NCBI RefSeq assembly: GCF_030814215.1 | Contig: NZ_JAUSUT010000001.1 | Coordinates: forward strand, 4,588,001-4,652,000 | DNA length: 64,000 nucleotides | Direction: 5' to 3' | Origin: Amycolatopsis thermophila | GTDB lineage: Bacteria; Actinomycetota; Actinomycetes; Mycobacteriales; Pseudonocardiaceae | Shown here: piece after piece, positions 11,519-19,537 of the stretch | Numbering within the stretch: position 1 is the first letter of the stretch | Layout of the letters: each line of letters begins with the position of its first letter | Notes under the pieces: model-generated | The model's input: the letters and a program-made list of their open reading frames with translations, nothing else | The model's database searches: none | Told to the model about the DNA's origin: nothing | Position numbers and translations under genes: made by a program

Positions 11519-12154
11519 ATGAAGGCAGGGGCACGGGTGGCCGCCGCGGTCGCCGCGGGATATCTGTTGGGGCGCACCAAGAAAATGCGGCTGGCCCTGA
11601 TGATCGCGGCCGCCGGGGCGACGGGGAAGGCGAACCTCTCGCCCGGGAAGCTGCTGCAGAACGGGCTCAGCCAGCTGGGCTCGTCGCCGGAGCTGGGCAA
11701 GCTCGCCGATCTCGCCCGTGACGAACTGCTGGGGGCGGCGAAGGCGGCGGCGGTGACCGCGGCCAGCAGCCGGATCGAATCGTTGAGTGACCGCCTCCAG
11801 GAGGGCGGCCCGTTGCTGTCCGGCAAGAGCCGCGGCAAGGACGGCGAGCAGGAGGCCGAGCCGGACGAGGACACCTACGCGGAAGAGGAAACCGAAGAGG
11901 AATCTCCCGAAGAGGAAGAGGAACCGCAACGGCCCGCGCGTCGTCGTGCGGCCCGCGGGGGACGGCGTCGCGCCGAGCCCGAAGAATCCGAGGACACCGG
12001 CTCCGACGAAGGCGAGTCCGACGAGGCCCAGTCCGATGAGGGCGAGTCCGACGAGTCCGAGGAGGCCGAGCCCGAGGAGGAGTCCCGGCCGACCCGTAGC
12101 CGCCGCACCCGCGCCACCGCCACGCGGACGCCGGTCCGGCGGGCCCGGAGGTGA
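11519..12154 (+). CDS. gvpY: Gas vesicle cluster protein, GvpY-like, with acidic then basic tail
   Basis: First gene of the gas vesicle operon, 211 aa, start ATG 11519 after AGGAGG. The N-terminal part carries AAAVAAGYLLGRTKKMRLAL, the glycine-containing hydrophobic hook followed by GRTKK typical of actinobacterial proteins encoded beside gvpZ (called GvpY in Streptomyces clusters). From about residue 110 the protein is almost entirely Glu/Asp/Ser-rich, ending in an Arg-rich segment (SRRTRATATRTPVRRARR). Such a tail should be disordered and may bind other vesicle proteins or RNA. The family name is from neighbourhood and N-terminal pattern, moderately sure. Confidence 0.65.
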   Translation: MKAGARVAAAVAAGYLLGRTKKMRLALMIAAAGATGKANLSPGKLLQNGLSQLGSSPELGKLADLARDELLGAAKAAAVTAASSRIESLSDRLQEGGPLLSGKSRGKDGEQEAEPDEDTYAEEETEEESPEEEEEPQRPARRRAARGGRRRAEPEESEDTGSDEGESDEAQSDEGESDESEEAEPEEESRPTRSRRTRATATRTPVRRARR

Positions 12155-12159
12155 CGGCG

Positions 12160-13212
12160 ATGGCTACCAGGCAGGTCGGCAAGGCCGCGGGCAAGGCGAA
12201 GGACACCGCGTCGAAGGCCACCGGCACAGCGACGGACACGGCGTCGAAGGCCACTGGCACCGTGTCCGACGTCGCGACGGTGCCCACGGGGGATCTGACG
12301 GTGGCGCTGCGCAAGCTCGCGACCGCGGTCGCCGGGCGGGCGACCACCTCGCTGACGAAGAAGATCACCTCGACCTCGGGACGTCTCACCGACTTCTCCC
12401 AGGGCGGCGGTGGCGGACTGGTCGAGGCCCTCCTGGGCGACAAGCCCAGCGTGAAGGGCAAGGCGGCGATGGGCGCGGTCAAGGGCGGCCTGTCCGGCGT
12501 CATGGACAAGGTCAAGGGCGCGGTGTCCGGCGGTGACGGTGGCGGCGGCGGGCAGAAGCTCAAGGTCACCAACATCGTCGAGCACATCGACATCGGTGCG
12601 CCGGTGGACCTGGTGTACGCCCAGTGGACCCGGTTCAGCGACTTCCCGCGGTTCATGAAGAAGGTCGAGAACGTCGCGCAGGTCAGCGACGAGAAGACCG
12701 AGTGGAAGGCCCAGATCTTCTGGTCGCACCGCACCTGGGAGGCCACGATCGTCGACCAGGTGCCCAACGAACGCATCATCTGGCGGTCCAAGGGCGAGAA
12801 GGGGCACGTCGACGGCGTTGTCACGTTCCACGAGATCGCCCCGAACCTGACGCGGGTCGTGCTGGTGCTGGAGTACCACCCGCAGGGGCTGTTCGAGCGC
12901 ACCGGCAACATCTGGCGCGCGCAGGGCCGCCGGGCTCGTCTGGAGCTCAAGCACTTCCGGCGTCACGTCATGACCGAAGCGCTGCTGCACCCCGACGAGG
13001 TCGAAGGCTGGGAGGGGGAGATCCGCGACGGCCAGGTCGTGGACAGCGAAGAGGGCGAGGAAGGCGAAGAAGAAGGCGAGGAGTCCGACGAGGCCGGTTA
13101 CGAGGACGAGGAAGAACCCGAAGAGGAAGAACCCGAAGAGGACGAGGAAGAACAGCGCCCGGCACGCCGGTCCCGCGCGGCGGCGGGCCGTGGACGAGGG
13201 AGGAGCCGATGA
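12160..13212 (+). CDS. gvpZ: SRPBCC-domain gas vesicle cluster protein (GvpZ-like)
   Basis: 350 aa. ATG 12160 is preceded by GGAGGTGA, which overlaps the stop of the previous gene; an upstream GTG (12151) is less well placed. The N-terminal 130 residues are Ala/Thr/Lys-rich low complexity ([20 protein letters not shown]). A START/SRPBCC-type domain follows at roughly residues 135-275: [60 protein letters not shown], all typical of polyketide-cyclase-like folds found in actinobacterial gvp clusters. The C-terminus is a run of Glu ([12 protein letters not shown]) followed by an Arg-rich end, the same layout as the preceding protein. Role in vesicle assembly unknown. Confidence 0.8.
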   Translation: MATRQVGKAAGKAKDTASKATGTATDTASKATGTVSDVATVPTGDLTVALRKLATAVAGRATTSLTKKITSTSGRLTDFSQGGGGGLVEALLGDKPSVKGKAAMGAVKGGLSGVMDKVKGAVSGGDGGGGGQKLKVTNIVEHIDIGAPVDLVYAQWTRFSDFPRFMKKVENVAQVSDEKTEWKAQIFWSHRTWEATIVDQVPNERIIWRSKGEKGHVDGVVTFHEIAPNLTRVVLVLEYHPQGLFERTGNIWRAQGRRARLELKHFRRHVMTEALLHPDEVEGWEGEIRDGQVVDSEEGEEGEEEGEESDEAGYEDEEEPEEEEPEEDEEEQRPARRSRAAAGRGRGRSR

Positions 13213-13604
13213 CCACAGCAGTGCAACCGGCCGGGGGTGGCGGCGGACTCGACCGCCCGAGCTCGAGCAGTCTCGCCGACGTGATCGACACGATCCTGGA
13301 CAAGGGACTCGTCATCGACGCCTACGTCCGGGTCTCCCTGGTGGGGATCGAGCTGCTGACCGTCGACGCCCGCGTGGTGGTGGCCAGCGTGGACACCTAC
13401 CTGCGGTTCGCCGAGGCGGTGAACCGGCTGGACATCTCCGGTACCGAGCAGAAGGGCCTGCCCGACCTGGTCGAGGGTGTGGCCAGTGGCGGCTCGAAGG
13501 CCAAGACGAAGGGAGCCATCGAGGCGGCGGGCGACAAGTTGCGGGACCTGCTGGGCGAGGACGAGGAGCCCGAGCAGGCCGGGCGGCGCCGGAAGGGGAA
13601 CTGA
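13209..13604 (+). CDS. gvpA: Gas vesicle major structural protein GvpA
   Basis: 131 aa, ATG 13209 overlapping the previous stop (ATGA), AGGAG just upstream. The GvpA core is clear at about residues 20-80: [22 protein letters not shown], then [30 protein letters not shown]. The extended C-terminus, Lys/Glu/Gly-rich, is usual in actinobacterial GvpA. In the other two paralogues of this cluster (14914 and 16036) the core is less complete, so this one is the best candidate for the rib-forming shell protein. No GvpN-type AAA ATPase is encoded in the cluster. Confidence 0.93.
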   Translation: MTTAVQPAGGGGGLDRPSSSSLADVIDTILDKGLVIDAYVRVSLVGIELLTVDARVVVASVDTYLRFAEAVNRLDISGTEQKGLPDLVEGVASGGSKAKTKGAIEAAGDKLRDLLGEDEEPEQAGRRRKGN

Positions 13605-13605
13605 C

Positions 13606-14373
13606 ATGGCCGAAGACAGCGACGGCAAGGCGGTGTACGTCTACGGCATCGTGCCCGCGGACGTGGAAACCGATCCGGAGGCGAAGGGCGTCGGCGATCC
13701 GCCGGCCCCGGTCAAGACGGTGCGGCACGAGAAGATCGCCGCGCTGGTCAGCCCGGTCAGCACCGGGGATCCGCTGGGCAGGCCCGAAGACCTGACCGCG
13801 CACGCCTCGCTCCTCGACGCCGCGGCGGCCGAGGTGCCGGTGCTGCCGCTGCGGTTCGGCGCCGTCGTCACCGACGAGGACGCGGTGGTGGACGAGCTGC
13901 TGGCGCCCTACCACGAGGACTTCGAGTCCGCGCTCGAAGAGCTGGAGGGCAAGGCCCAGTACGTGCTCAAGGCGCGTTACGTCGAGGAGGCGATCCTGCG
14001 CGAGGTGCTGGAGGGCGACGCCGAACTGTCCCGGCTGCGCGAAGCCATCCGGGGCAAGCCCGAGGACGCCACCCGCAACGAGCGGATCGCCCTCGGGGAG
14101 CGGATCACCCAGGCCATCGCCGCCCGGCGCGAGGAGGACACCCAGCGCGCGGTGGCGGCACTGGAGCCGCTCGACGTGCGGATCAACCTCCGCGAACCGA
14201 CGCACGACCAGGACGCGGTGCACCTGGCGTGCCTGGCCGAAACGGCGAAGCAGGCCGACCTCGAGGACGCGGCCGGGCGCCTCGCGCAGGAGTGGGAAGG
14301 GCGGGCCCACGTGCGGCTCCTCGGACCGCTGGCGGCCTACGACTTCGTCGTCACCCGGCGGCCGGGGGAGTAG
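13606..14373 (+). CDS. gvpF: Gas vesicle protein GvpF/GvpL family (first copy)
   Basis: 255 aa GvpL/F family protein that acts in vesicle nucleation and chaperoning of GvpA in known systems. Family signs: AVYVYGIVPADV at the N-terminus, IAALVSPVS, the conserved VLPLRFGAVVTDEDAV (residues near 80-95), QYVLKARYVEEAILREVL, and LGPLAAYDFV at the end (cf. GPWPPYSF of the second copy). Starts 1 bp after the gvpA stop. Second paralogue at 15260. Confidence 0.93.
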   Translation: MAEDSDGKAVYVYGIVPADVETDPEAKGVGDPPAPVKTVRHEKIAALVSPVSTGDPLGRPEDLTAHASLLDAAAAEVPVLPLRFGAVVTDEDAVVDELLAPYHEDFESALEELEGKAQYVLKARYVEEAILREVLEGDAELSRLREAIRGKPEDATRNERIALGERITQAIAARREEDTQRAVAALEPLDVRINLREPTHDQDAVHLACLAETAKQADLEDAAGRLAQEWEGRAHVRLLGPLAAYDFVVTRRPGE

Positions 14374-14376
14374 CGC

Positions 14377-14613
14377 ATGGGGCTGCTCACCACGATCGTC
14401 ACCCTGCCGCTGGCGCCGCTGCGCGGCGTGATCAGCCTCGCCGAGGTGATCAAGCGGCGGGTCGACGAGGAACTCGCCGATCCGGCCGCCGTCCGGCGCC
14501 AGCTCGAGGCGGCCGAAGAGGCCCGCGAGGCCGGTGAGATCTCGGCCGAGGAGGAGACCGAGATCCAGCAGCACGTGCTGCAGCGGCTCGGAGCGAACGA
14601 GAAGGAGAGGTGA
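14377..14613 (+). CDS. gvpG: Gas vesicle protein GvpG
   Basis: 78 aa, matching GvpG length. The sequence GLLTTIVTLPLAPLRGVISLAEVIKR followed by a coiled-coil-like acidic/basic helix (EELADPAAVRRQLEAAEEAR, EETEIQQHVLQRL) is the standard GvpG pattern. ATG 14377 is 3 bp after the gvpF stop. GvpG is an accessory assembly protein. Confidence 0.92.
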   Translation: MGLLTTIVTLPLAPLRGVISLAEVIKRRVDEELADPAAVRRQLEAAEEAREAGEISAEEETEIQQHVLQRLGANEKER

Positions 14614-14620
14614 TGGCGCG

Positions 14621-14911
14621 ATGGCCGGGGAGGACGGACGAGGGCTGACCGCGTCCGAGGCCGCGTCCAAGGCACTCGGGCACGCGGGCGAACTGATCAC
14701 GAGCGACCCGGTGGCGGTCACCTCGGTCGAACCGGTCGAGGACGGGTGGCTGATCGAGGTCGAGGTGCTCGAGGAACGCCGCATCCCCTCGTCCGCCGAC
14801 ATGCTCGCCATCTACGAGCTGGAACTCGACCTCGGCGGCGACCTGCTCGCCTACCGCCGCACGAAGCGGTACGTGCGCGGGCAGGCCGGCACCGGAAGCG
14901 AGGTGGGCTGA
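14621..14911 (+). CDS. gvpO: Gas vesicle protein GvpO
   Basis: 96 aa. The conserved GvpO core is seen: DGWLIEVEVLEERRIPSSADMLAIYELELD and LLAYRRTKRYVRGQ. ATG 14621 chosen over an out-of-frame ATG at 14613; GAAGGAGAGG ends at 14610. In Streptomyces clusters gvpO usually leads the operon before gvpA; here it sits between gvpG and the second gvpA-like gene. Confidence 0.92.
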   Translation: MAGEDGRGLTASEAASKALGHAGELITSDPVAVTSVEPVEDGWLIEVEVLEERRIPSSADMLAIYELELDLGGDLLAYRRTKRYVRGQAGTGSEVG

Positions 14912-14913
14912 CC

Positions 14914-15267
14914 ATGGCGCAGCGGCAGCCCGTGACCAGCACCGGGAACCAGACGCCCGCACTCGGCGGCGGCAACCACCAGACCGCCAACCTCGGCGAC
15001 ATCCTGGAGCGGGTCCTGGACAAGGGGGTCGTCATCGCCGGCGACATCCAGGTCAACCTCCTCGACATCGAGCTGCTCACCATCAAGCTGCGGCTCGTGG
15101 TCGCCTCGCTGGAGACCGCCAAGGCGGTCGGCATCAACTGGTGGGAAAGCGATCCGTGGCTGTCCGGGGACACCTCCCGGCTGGAGAACGAGAACCGCGA
15201 GCTGAAGGCGCGGCTGGCCGAGCTGGAGGGGGACCGGCACGAGATCGAGGACGGCCGAAGTGACTGA
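14914..15267 (+). CDS. gvpJ: Gas vesicle protein GvpJ (GvpA paralogue)
   Basis: 117 aa minor GvpA-family protein. Core: DILERVLDKGVVIAGDIQVNL, LDIELLTIKLRLVVASLETAK. It continues GINWWESDPWLSG and a C-terminal heptad-like helix (RLENENRELKARLAELEGD), features of GvpJ rather than GvpA. Begins 2 bp after gvpO and overlaps the next gene by 8 bp. Likely a vesicle-tip or nucleation component. Confidence 0.9.
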   Translation: MAQRQPVTSTGNQTPALGGGNHQTANLGDILERVLDKGVVIAGDIQVNLLDIELLTIKLRLVVASLETAKAVGINWWESDPWLSGDTSRLENENRELKARLAELEGDRHEIEDGRSD

Positions 15268-16039
15268 GGGAACCGGGATCTGGCTCTACGCGGTGACGCG
15301 GCAGCTCGCCCCCGGGGTGCTCGACGCGCTGCGGGGCGTGGCCGGTGAAGAGGTCCGGGTGGTGCGCGACGCGGGCCTGTCCGCCGTCGTCGGGGACGTG
15401 CCGATGGAGACCTTCGGCGAGGAACCGTTGCACCGCAACTTCGAGGACCTCGACTGGCTGGGCGGCGTGGCGCGCGCCCACGACGCCGTGATCAGCGCGG
15501 TGGTCGCGGCCGGGCCGGCCGTGCCGATCCGCCTGGCCACCGTCTACCACGACGAGGACCGGGTGCGCCGGGTCCTCGAGCACCGCCGGCCGGACTTCGA
15601 ACGCGCGCTGGACTTCGTGACGGGACGAACGGAGTGGGGCGTCAAGGCCTTCCTGCAGGACCCCGGACCCGGGGAGGAGGGCGGCGACGCCGGGAACGCT
15701 CCGTCCCGACGAGGGGCCGGGACGGCCTACCTGGCCCGCAGAAAAGCCGCGCTGTCCGCGCGGGAAACCACCCAGCAGCGGGGCCGCGACCAGGCGGTGG
15801 ACGTCTACAACAGACTGCTGGAGTTCGCCGTCGCCGCGCGGACCCACCCGCCGCAGAGCAAGGAACTGAGCGGCCACAGTGGACAGATGATGCTCAACGC
15901 CGCCTACCTGGTCGACGAGGACGCCGCGCGGGGTTTCGCCGCGGCGGTGGCCGCGTGCGACGACGAGCACCCGGCGCTGCACCTCCAGCTCACCGGGCCG
16001 TGGCCACCGTATTCGTTCGCGTCAGTGGAGGAGTCATGA
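15260..16039 (+). CDS. gvpL: Gas vesicle protein GvpL/GvpF family (second copy)
   Basis: 259 aa starting at GTG 15260 inside the end of gvpJ. GvpL/F signs: GIWLYAVTRQL, GLSAVVGDVPME, VPIRLATVYHDEDRV, GVKAFLQDPG, NAAYLVDEDAARGFAAAV and GPWPPYSFASVEES at the C-terminus. It is divergent from the first GvpF copy, as normal in clusters with both. Confidence 0.92.
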   Translation: MTEGTGIWLYAVTRQLAPGVLDALRGVAGEEVRVVRDAGLSAVVGDVPMETFGEEPLHRNFEDLDWLGGVARAHDAVISAVVAAGPAVPIRLATVYHDEDRVRRVLEHRRPDFERALDFVTGRTEWGVKAFLQDPGPGEEGGDAGNAPSRRGAGTAYLARRKAALSARETTQQRGRDQAVDVYNRLLEFAVAARTHPPQSKELSGHSGQMMLNAAYLVDEDAARGFAAAVAACDDEHPALHLQLTGPWPPYSFASVEES

Positions 16040-16389
16040 ACCAGCAGGGTCCCGCGAGGGTCACCGGGCGCCGGATCCCGGCGCGGACGGTGCAACAGCA
16101 GGCTCCCGCGAGGGGCACCGCGCGGCGGGTACCGGCGCGGACGGTCGAACAGCACGCTCCCGCGAGGGTCACCGGCCGCCGGGCTCCGGCGAGGACGACC
16201 GGAGAGCAGGTTCCCGCGCCGGTCGCCGACCAGCCGATCGCCCTGGTCGACCTGCTCGACCGGGTCCTGGCCGGCGGGGTCGTCGTGACCGGGGAGATCA
16301 CCCTGTCCATCGCCGACGTCGACCTCGTGCACATCTCGCTGCGCACCCTGTTGTCGTCGGTCAGCGCGCTCCGGGCCGGCGATGAGTGA
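16036..16389 (+). CDS. gvpS: Gas vesicle GvpA-family protein with repeat-bearing N-terminus (GvpS/GvpJ type)
   Basis: 117 aa. The C-terminal half carries a GvpA-like core: IALVDLLDRVLAGGVVVTGEI, SIADVDLVHISLRTLLSS. The N-terminal half is unusual: three 18-residue repeats of the form xPARxTxRRxPARTxxxx, which make a long, Arg/Pro/Ala-rich, probably disordered arm. ATG 16036 overlaps the gvpL stop (ATGA); the 3' end overlaps gvpK by 8 bp. Assignment as GvpS is by order. Confidence 0.85.
   Translation: MNQQGPARVTGRRIPARTVQQQAPARGTARRVPARTVEQHAPARVTGRRAPARTTGEQVPAPVADQPIALVDLLDRVLAGGVVVTGEITLSIADVDLVHISLRTLLSSVSALRAGDE
16048..16209 (+). repeat. Three tandem 54-bp coding repeats in gvpS
   Basis: Units start at 16048, 16102 and 16156 and share CCCGCGAGGG and CCGGCG blocks. 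They encode the three 18-aa Arg/Pro/Ala repeats of the gvpS product. The period is a multiple of three, so copy number can change without breaking the frame. Confidence 0.85.
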
Positions 16390-16669
16390 GCCCGGCGGGC
16401 GGCGGATCAACGCCGACCCGGACAACACCGAACGCAGCCTCGTGACGCTGGTGCTCACCGTGGTCGAGTTGCTGCGGCAACTCATGGAGAAGCAGGCGCT
16501 GCGCAGGGTGGACAGCGACGACCTGACCGACGACCAGGTCGAGGCGATCGGGCTGACCCTGATGCGGCTGGAGGAGCGGATGGCGGAACTGTGCGACCAC
16601 TTCGGTCTCGAGCCCGCCGATCTGAACATCGATCTCGGCCCGCTGGGCCCGCTCCTGCCCGAACGGTGA
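16382..16669 (+). CDS. gvpK: Gas vesicle protein GvpK
   Basis: 95 aa. Clear GvpK pattern: RRINADPDNTERSLVTLVLTVVELLRQLMEKQALRRVD, LTDDQVEAIGLTLMRLEERM, then FGLEPADLNIDLGPLGPLL. Starts at ATG 16382, 8 bp inside gvpS. Last gene of the gas vesicle block proper. Confidence 0.94.
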   Translation: MSEPGGRRINADPDNTERSLVTLVLTVVELLRQLMEKQALRRVDSDDLTDDQVEAIGLTLMRLEERMAELCDHFGLEPADLNIDLGPLGPLLPER

Positions 16670-16678
16670 GGAATTCGC

Positions 16679-16703
16679 GTTTCCGCGGTGTCGTGCGGGG
16701 AAT
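16679..16703 (+). promoter_or_regulatory. Second stress-sigma type promoter candidate, before the GlsB gene
   Basis: GTTT (16679-16682), 15 bp, GGGAAT (16698-16703), 31 bp before ATG 16734. Close to the GTTT-N15-GGGTAT pattern of SigB/SigF promoters, with one mismatch at the -10. Confidence 0.35.
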
Positions 16704-16733
16704 CCTGGTGCATCGCCGGAAAATGGAGTTGCG

Positions 16734-17012
16734 ATGACAATCACCGGAATCATCAGTGCACTCGTCGTCGGCCTCGTCATCGGTGTGCTCGGCCGCCTGC
16801 TCGCGCCCGGGAAGCAGCGCATCCCGATGTGGCTGACCATCGTGATCGGTATCGTCGCCGCGTTCGTGGGCACCGCGATCGCCCGGGGCGCCGGTTACGC
16901 CGACACCAACGGGATCGACTGGCTCGAGCTCCTGACCCAGGTCGTCCTCGCCGCGCTCGGGGTCTCCGCCGCTTCCGCCCTGTTCGGCAAGCGGCGCAAG
17001 CTGATGCACTGA
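16734..17012 (+). CDS. GlsB/YeaQ/YmgE family small membrane protein
   Basis: 92 aa with three hydrophobic helices: GIISALVVGLVIGVLGRLLAP (residues 5-25), MWLTIVIGIVAAFVGTAIA (32-50), LLTQVVLAALGVSAASALF (66-84), ending GKRRKLMH. This is the transglycosylase-associated-protein family, small membrane proteins commonly induced by stress. ATG 16734 follows GGAG. It has its own promoter candidate but is probably also read through from the gas vesicle operon; a strong terminator follows. Confidence 0.88.
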   Translation: MTITGIISALVVGLVIGVLGRLLAPGKQRIPMWLTIVIGIVAAFVGTAIARGAGYADTNGIDWLELLTQVVLAALGVSAASALFGKRRKLMH

Positions 17013-17023
17013 CCCCCTCCCCG

Positions 17024-17060
17024 CCCGGCCCGGTCCAGGTTCCGCTGGGCCGGGCCGGGT
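17024..17060 (+). terminator. Hairpin terminator after the gas vesicle/GlsB unit
   Basis: Perfect 10-bp stem CCCGGCCCGG (17024-17033) with CCGGGCCGGG (17051-17060), 17-nt loop, followed by TTCTTC. Lies between the plus-strand GlsB gene and the convergent hydrolase gene. Confidence 0.7.
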
Positions 17061-17093
17061 TCTTCGTGCGGGGCCGTCAGTCCGCGGCCCGCG

Positions 17094-18170
17094 CTACAGG
17101 CAGGAGTAGACCGCCTCGACGAACGCTCTCGCGTTGGGTGCGCCGAGCAGGCCCGGCTCCATCCGGTTCATCACGTAGGCGAACGTCAGGCGCCGGTCGA
17201 GGTCGTTGACCACCACGGAGCCCCCGAATCCGCTCCACCAGCAGATCCGGCCCTCCGGCAGCGGCAGCGGGCCGTCCAGCGCGTAGCCGAGTCCGAACCG
17301 GACACGGGTGCCGAGCACGCGGTCCACCCCGTCGCTCTGCACCTCGAAGATCCGGTCCACTGTGGAAATCGCGCCGTGCGAGACGAGCGACTGCAGCGAA
17401 GCGACCGACCGCGCGTTGCCCTGCCCGTTCAACCCGCCCAGCTCGGCGGTGAGGAACGGCCGAGTGGTGGCCACCGCGGGCGGGATGACCGGGTTGGTCA
17501 ACGTCCGGATCGCGATCGGATCCAGCGCGGAACGGTCCACACCGGACGATGCCGCGGGAACCAACGTCGCGATCCGGTCGAAAGCGCTCTCCGGCGTGCC
17601 GAGCCAGTAGTCCGCGCCCGGGAACTCCTCCCGCAGCACCGTGCCCAGCGATCGCCCGGTGATCCGGCGGACGATCTCGCCCACCAGGTGCCCGTGGCAC
17701 ACCGCCTGGTACCCGGACCCCCCGCCCGGCGTCCACCACGGCTCCTGCGCGGCGAGCAGCGCGGCGGCGCGCTCGGCGTCGTAGAGATCCTCCAGCGTCA
17801 CGGTTTCCCGCCACCCGCACACCCCGGAGGTGTGACCCAGCACGTGCCGCACGAGCACGTCCCGCTTGCCGGCCGCGGCGAACTCCGGCCAGTAGCGGGA
17901 CACCGGCGCGTCCGGGTCCAGCTCGCCCCGGCCGGCGAGCACGAGCGCGACCAGCGCCACCATCGTCTTGGTCAGCGAGTAGGTGTTCACCAGGGTGTCC
18001 CCGCGCCAGGGCGCCGACGGGGACGCGGCGCCGCCCCACAGGTCCACCGCCACGTCCCCGTCCTGGATGACGCACACCGACGCGCCGACCTCGTCGCCGT
18101 CGCGCAGCCGCCGCTCCAGCAGCTCACCCACGCGGGCGAACCGAGCCGCGCACGCGCCGGACACGCTCAC
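17094..18170 (-). CDS. Serine hydrolase, beta-lactamase / EstB family
   Basis: 358 aa class C beta-lactamase-like hydrolase or esterase. The catalytic SxxK tetrad is SLTK in NTYSLTKTMVAL near residue 66; a YQA element (GGGSGYQAVCHG, near residue 150) stands where the YxN tyrosine is expected. HTSGVCGW matches the family. No signal peptide is seen, so it is probably cytoplasmic, as is common for EstB-type esterases. ATG 18170 overlaps the stop of the upstream monooxygenase gene (ATGA), so the two are co-translated; the esterase could hydrolyse an ester formed by the monooxygenase if that is a Baeyer-Villiger enzyme. Confidence 0.87.
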   Translation of the reverse strand: MSVSGACAARFARVGELLERRLRDGDEVGASVCVIQDGDVAVDLWGGAASPSAPWRGDTLVNTYSLTKTMVALVALVLAGRGELDPDAPVSRYWPEFAAAGKRDVLVRHVLGHTSGVCGWRETVTLEDLYDAERAAALLAAQEPWWTPGGGSGYQAVCHGHLVGEIVRRITGRSLGTVLREEFPGADYWLGTPESAFDRIATLVPAASSGVDRSALDPIAIRTLTNPVIPPAVATTRPFLTAELGGLNGQGNARSVASLQSLVSHGAISTVDRIFEVQSDGVDRVLGTRVRFGLGYALDGPLPLPEGRICWWSGFGGSVVVNDLDRRLTFAYVMNRMEPGLLGAPNARAFVEAVYSCL

Positions 18171-19492
18171 CGCGCGGCCGCCAGTGCCCGCTTGCGGCCC
18201 GCTTCGATCTCCTTGTGCAGGTCGCGCACGTACCGCGCGAAGTCGACCTGGATCGTGTGCCGCGGCGCCTGGTAGTACTGGCCCAGGTGCCTGGCCTCGT
18301 CCCGCGCGATCGCCTCCCGCATCTCCGCCACGCCCGGCAGGGCGTAGTCACCGGTCAGGTGCGCGGCGACGAGCTTGCTCTGCTGTTCGGCGAGGTTGAC
18401 GATCGTGGGAGAGGCCTGCGCCAGTCCCGCGTAGTACAGGTTGCCGATCCCGGGCCGGATGATCCGTTTGAACAGCGGCATCCGGTGCTCGGCGTCCGGG
18501 AGCAACGCGGGATCGTCGAAGAACGGGAACGACATCCGGTACCCGGTCGCGCACACGATCACGTCGGCCTCGATCCGCGTGCCGTCCACGCACACCACGG
18601 CGTCCCCGTCCAGCCGCGCGATCTCGGGGACGCAGGTGAGGTCGCCGGAGCCGGCCTTGGCGAGGAAGTCGATGCTCACCGACGGGTGCGCGGACAGCGG
18701 CTCGTGGTCCGGTTTCGGCAGCCCGTAGTCCTCCATGTTGCCGAGGATCTTCTTGATCGCCCGGCGGGACAGGGCCAGGCCGAGCTTCTTCGGCATCCAC
18801 GGCGGCATCATCATCTTGTCCGCCGGCTTGCCGCCGCGGTACTTCGACAGCACCCACACGCCGCGGCGCGCGGAAACCCAGACGTGCCGGGCGATCGAGC
18901 GGTGCGACAGCTCGGAGGCGATGTCCAGCGCCGAGTTCCCCATGCCCACGACGACGATCCGCTTGCCGCGCATGTCGACCGGGTCGAACGGGCTGCGGTA
19001 GGAGTGGCTGTGCAGGAGGGGCCCGTCGAACTCGCTGGGGTAGTCGGGCAGGTAGGGGTTCCAGTGGTGGCCGTTGGCGACGACGAGCGCGTCGTAGCCG
19101 CGCTTCTCGCCCGTGCCGAGGGTGACCGACCACGTGCCGTCCGGCTGCCGGGCGGCGTGTTCGACCGCGGTGTTGAAGGTGATCTTCTCGCGCAGCCCGA
19201 AGTGGTCGACGTAGTCGCGGAAGTACTGGTGGATCAGCGAGTGGTGCGGGAAGTGCGGCCAGTCCTCGCCGGCCGGGAAGTCCTCGAACTGCAGCCGCGT
19301 GGTGGAGGTGTCGATGTGCAGCGACTCGTAGCAGGCGGAGCGGCCGTTGGGGTTGCCGTAGTACCAGTTGCCGCCCACGTCGTCGGACATCTCGAAGCAG
19401 TCGAAGGGGATGCCGTGGTCGGCGAGCCGCTTCGCCGTGGTGAAGCCGGAGCACCCGGCGCCGATGACGCAGACGGTCGGGAGTGAACTCAC
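18167..19492 (-). CDS. Flavin-containing monooxygenase (possible Baeyer-Villiger type)
   Basis: 441 aa class B flavoprotein monooxygenase. FAD-binding GAGCSG near residue 11 in a Rossmann motif (VCVIGAGCSGFTTAKRL), EMSDDVGGNW, the FMO-like identity segment around LLHSHSYRSP, and NADPH-binding VVVGMGNSALD near residue 177; later ADVIVCATGYRMSFPFF is the ATG(Y) motif. GTG 19492 follows AGGAGG. First gene of a two-gene operon with the esterase, divergent from a TetR gene whose operator candidate lies in the 81-bp gap. Substrate unknown. Confidence 0.9.
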   Translation of the reverse strand: MSSLPTVCVIGAGCSGFTTAKRLADHGIPFDCFEMSDDVGGNWYYGNPNGRSACYESLHIDTSTTRLQFEDFPAGEDWPHFPHHSLIHQYFRDYVDHFGLREKITFNTAVEHAARQPDGTWSVTLGTGEKRGYDALVVANGHHWNPYLPDYPSEFDGPLLHSHSYRSPFDPVDMRGKRIVVVGMGNSALDIASELSHRSIARHVWVSARRGVWVLSKYRGGKPADKMMMPPWMPKKLGLALSRRAIKKILGNMEDYGLPKPDHEPLSAHPSVSIDFLAKAGSGDLTCVPEIARLDGDAVVCVDGTRIEADVIVCATGYRMSFPFFDDPALLPDAEHRMPLFKRIIRPGIGNLYYAGLAQASPTIVNLAEQQSKLVAAHLTGDYALPGVAEMREAIARDEARHLGQYYQAPRHTIQVDFARYVRDLHKEIEAGRKRALAAAR

Positions 19493-19537
19493 GCGCGCCT
19501 CCTCGCGAACGATCGGGTGCCGCTCACTGTCGCACGT

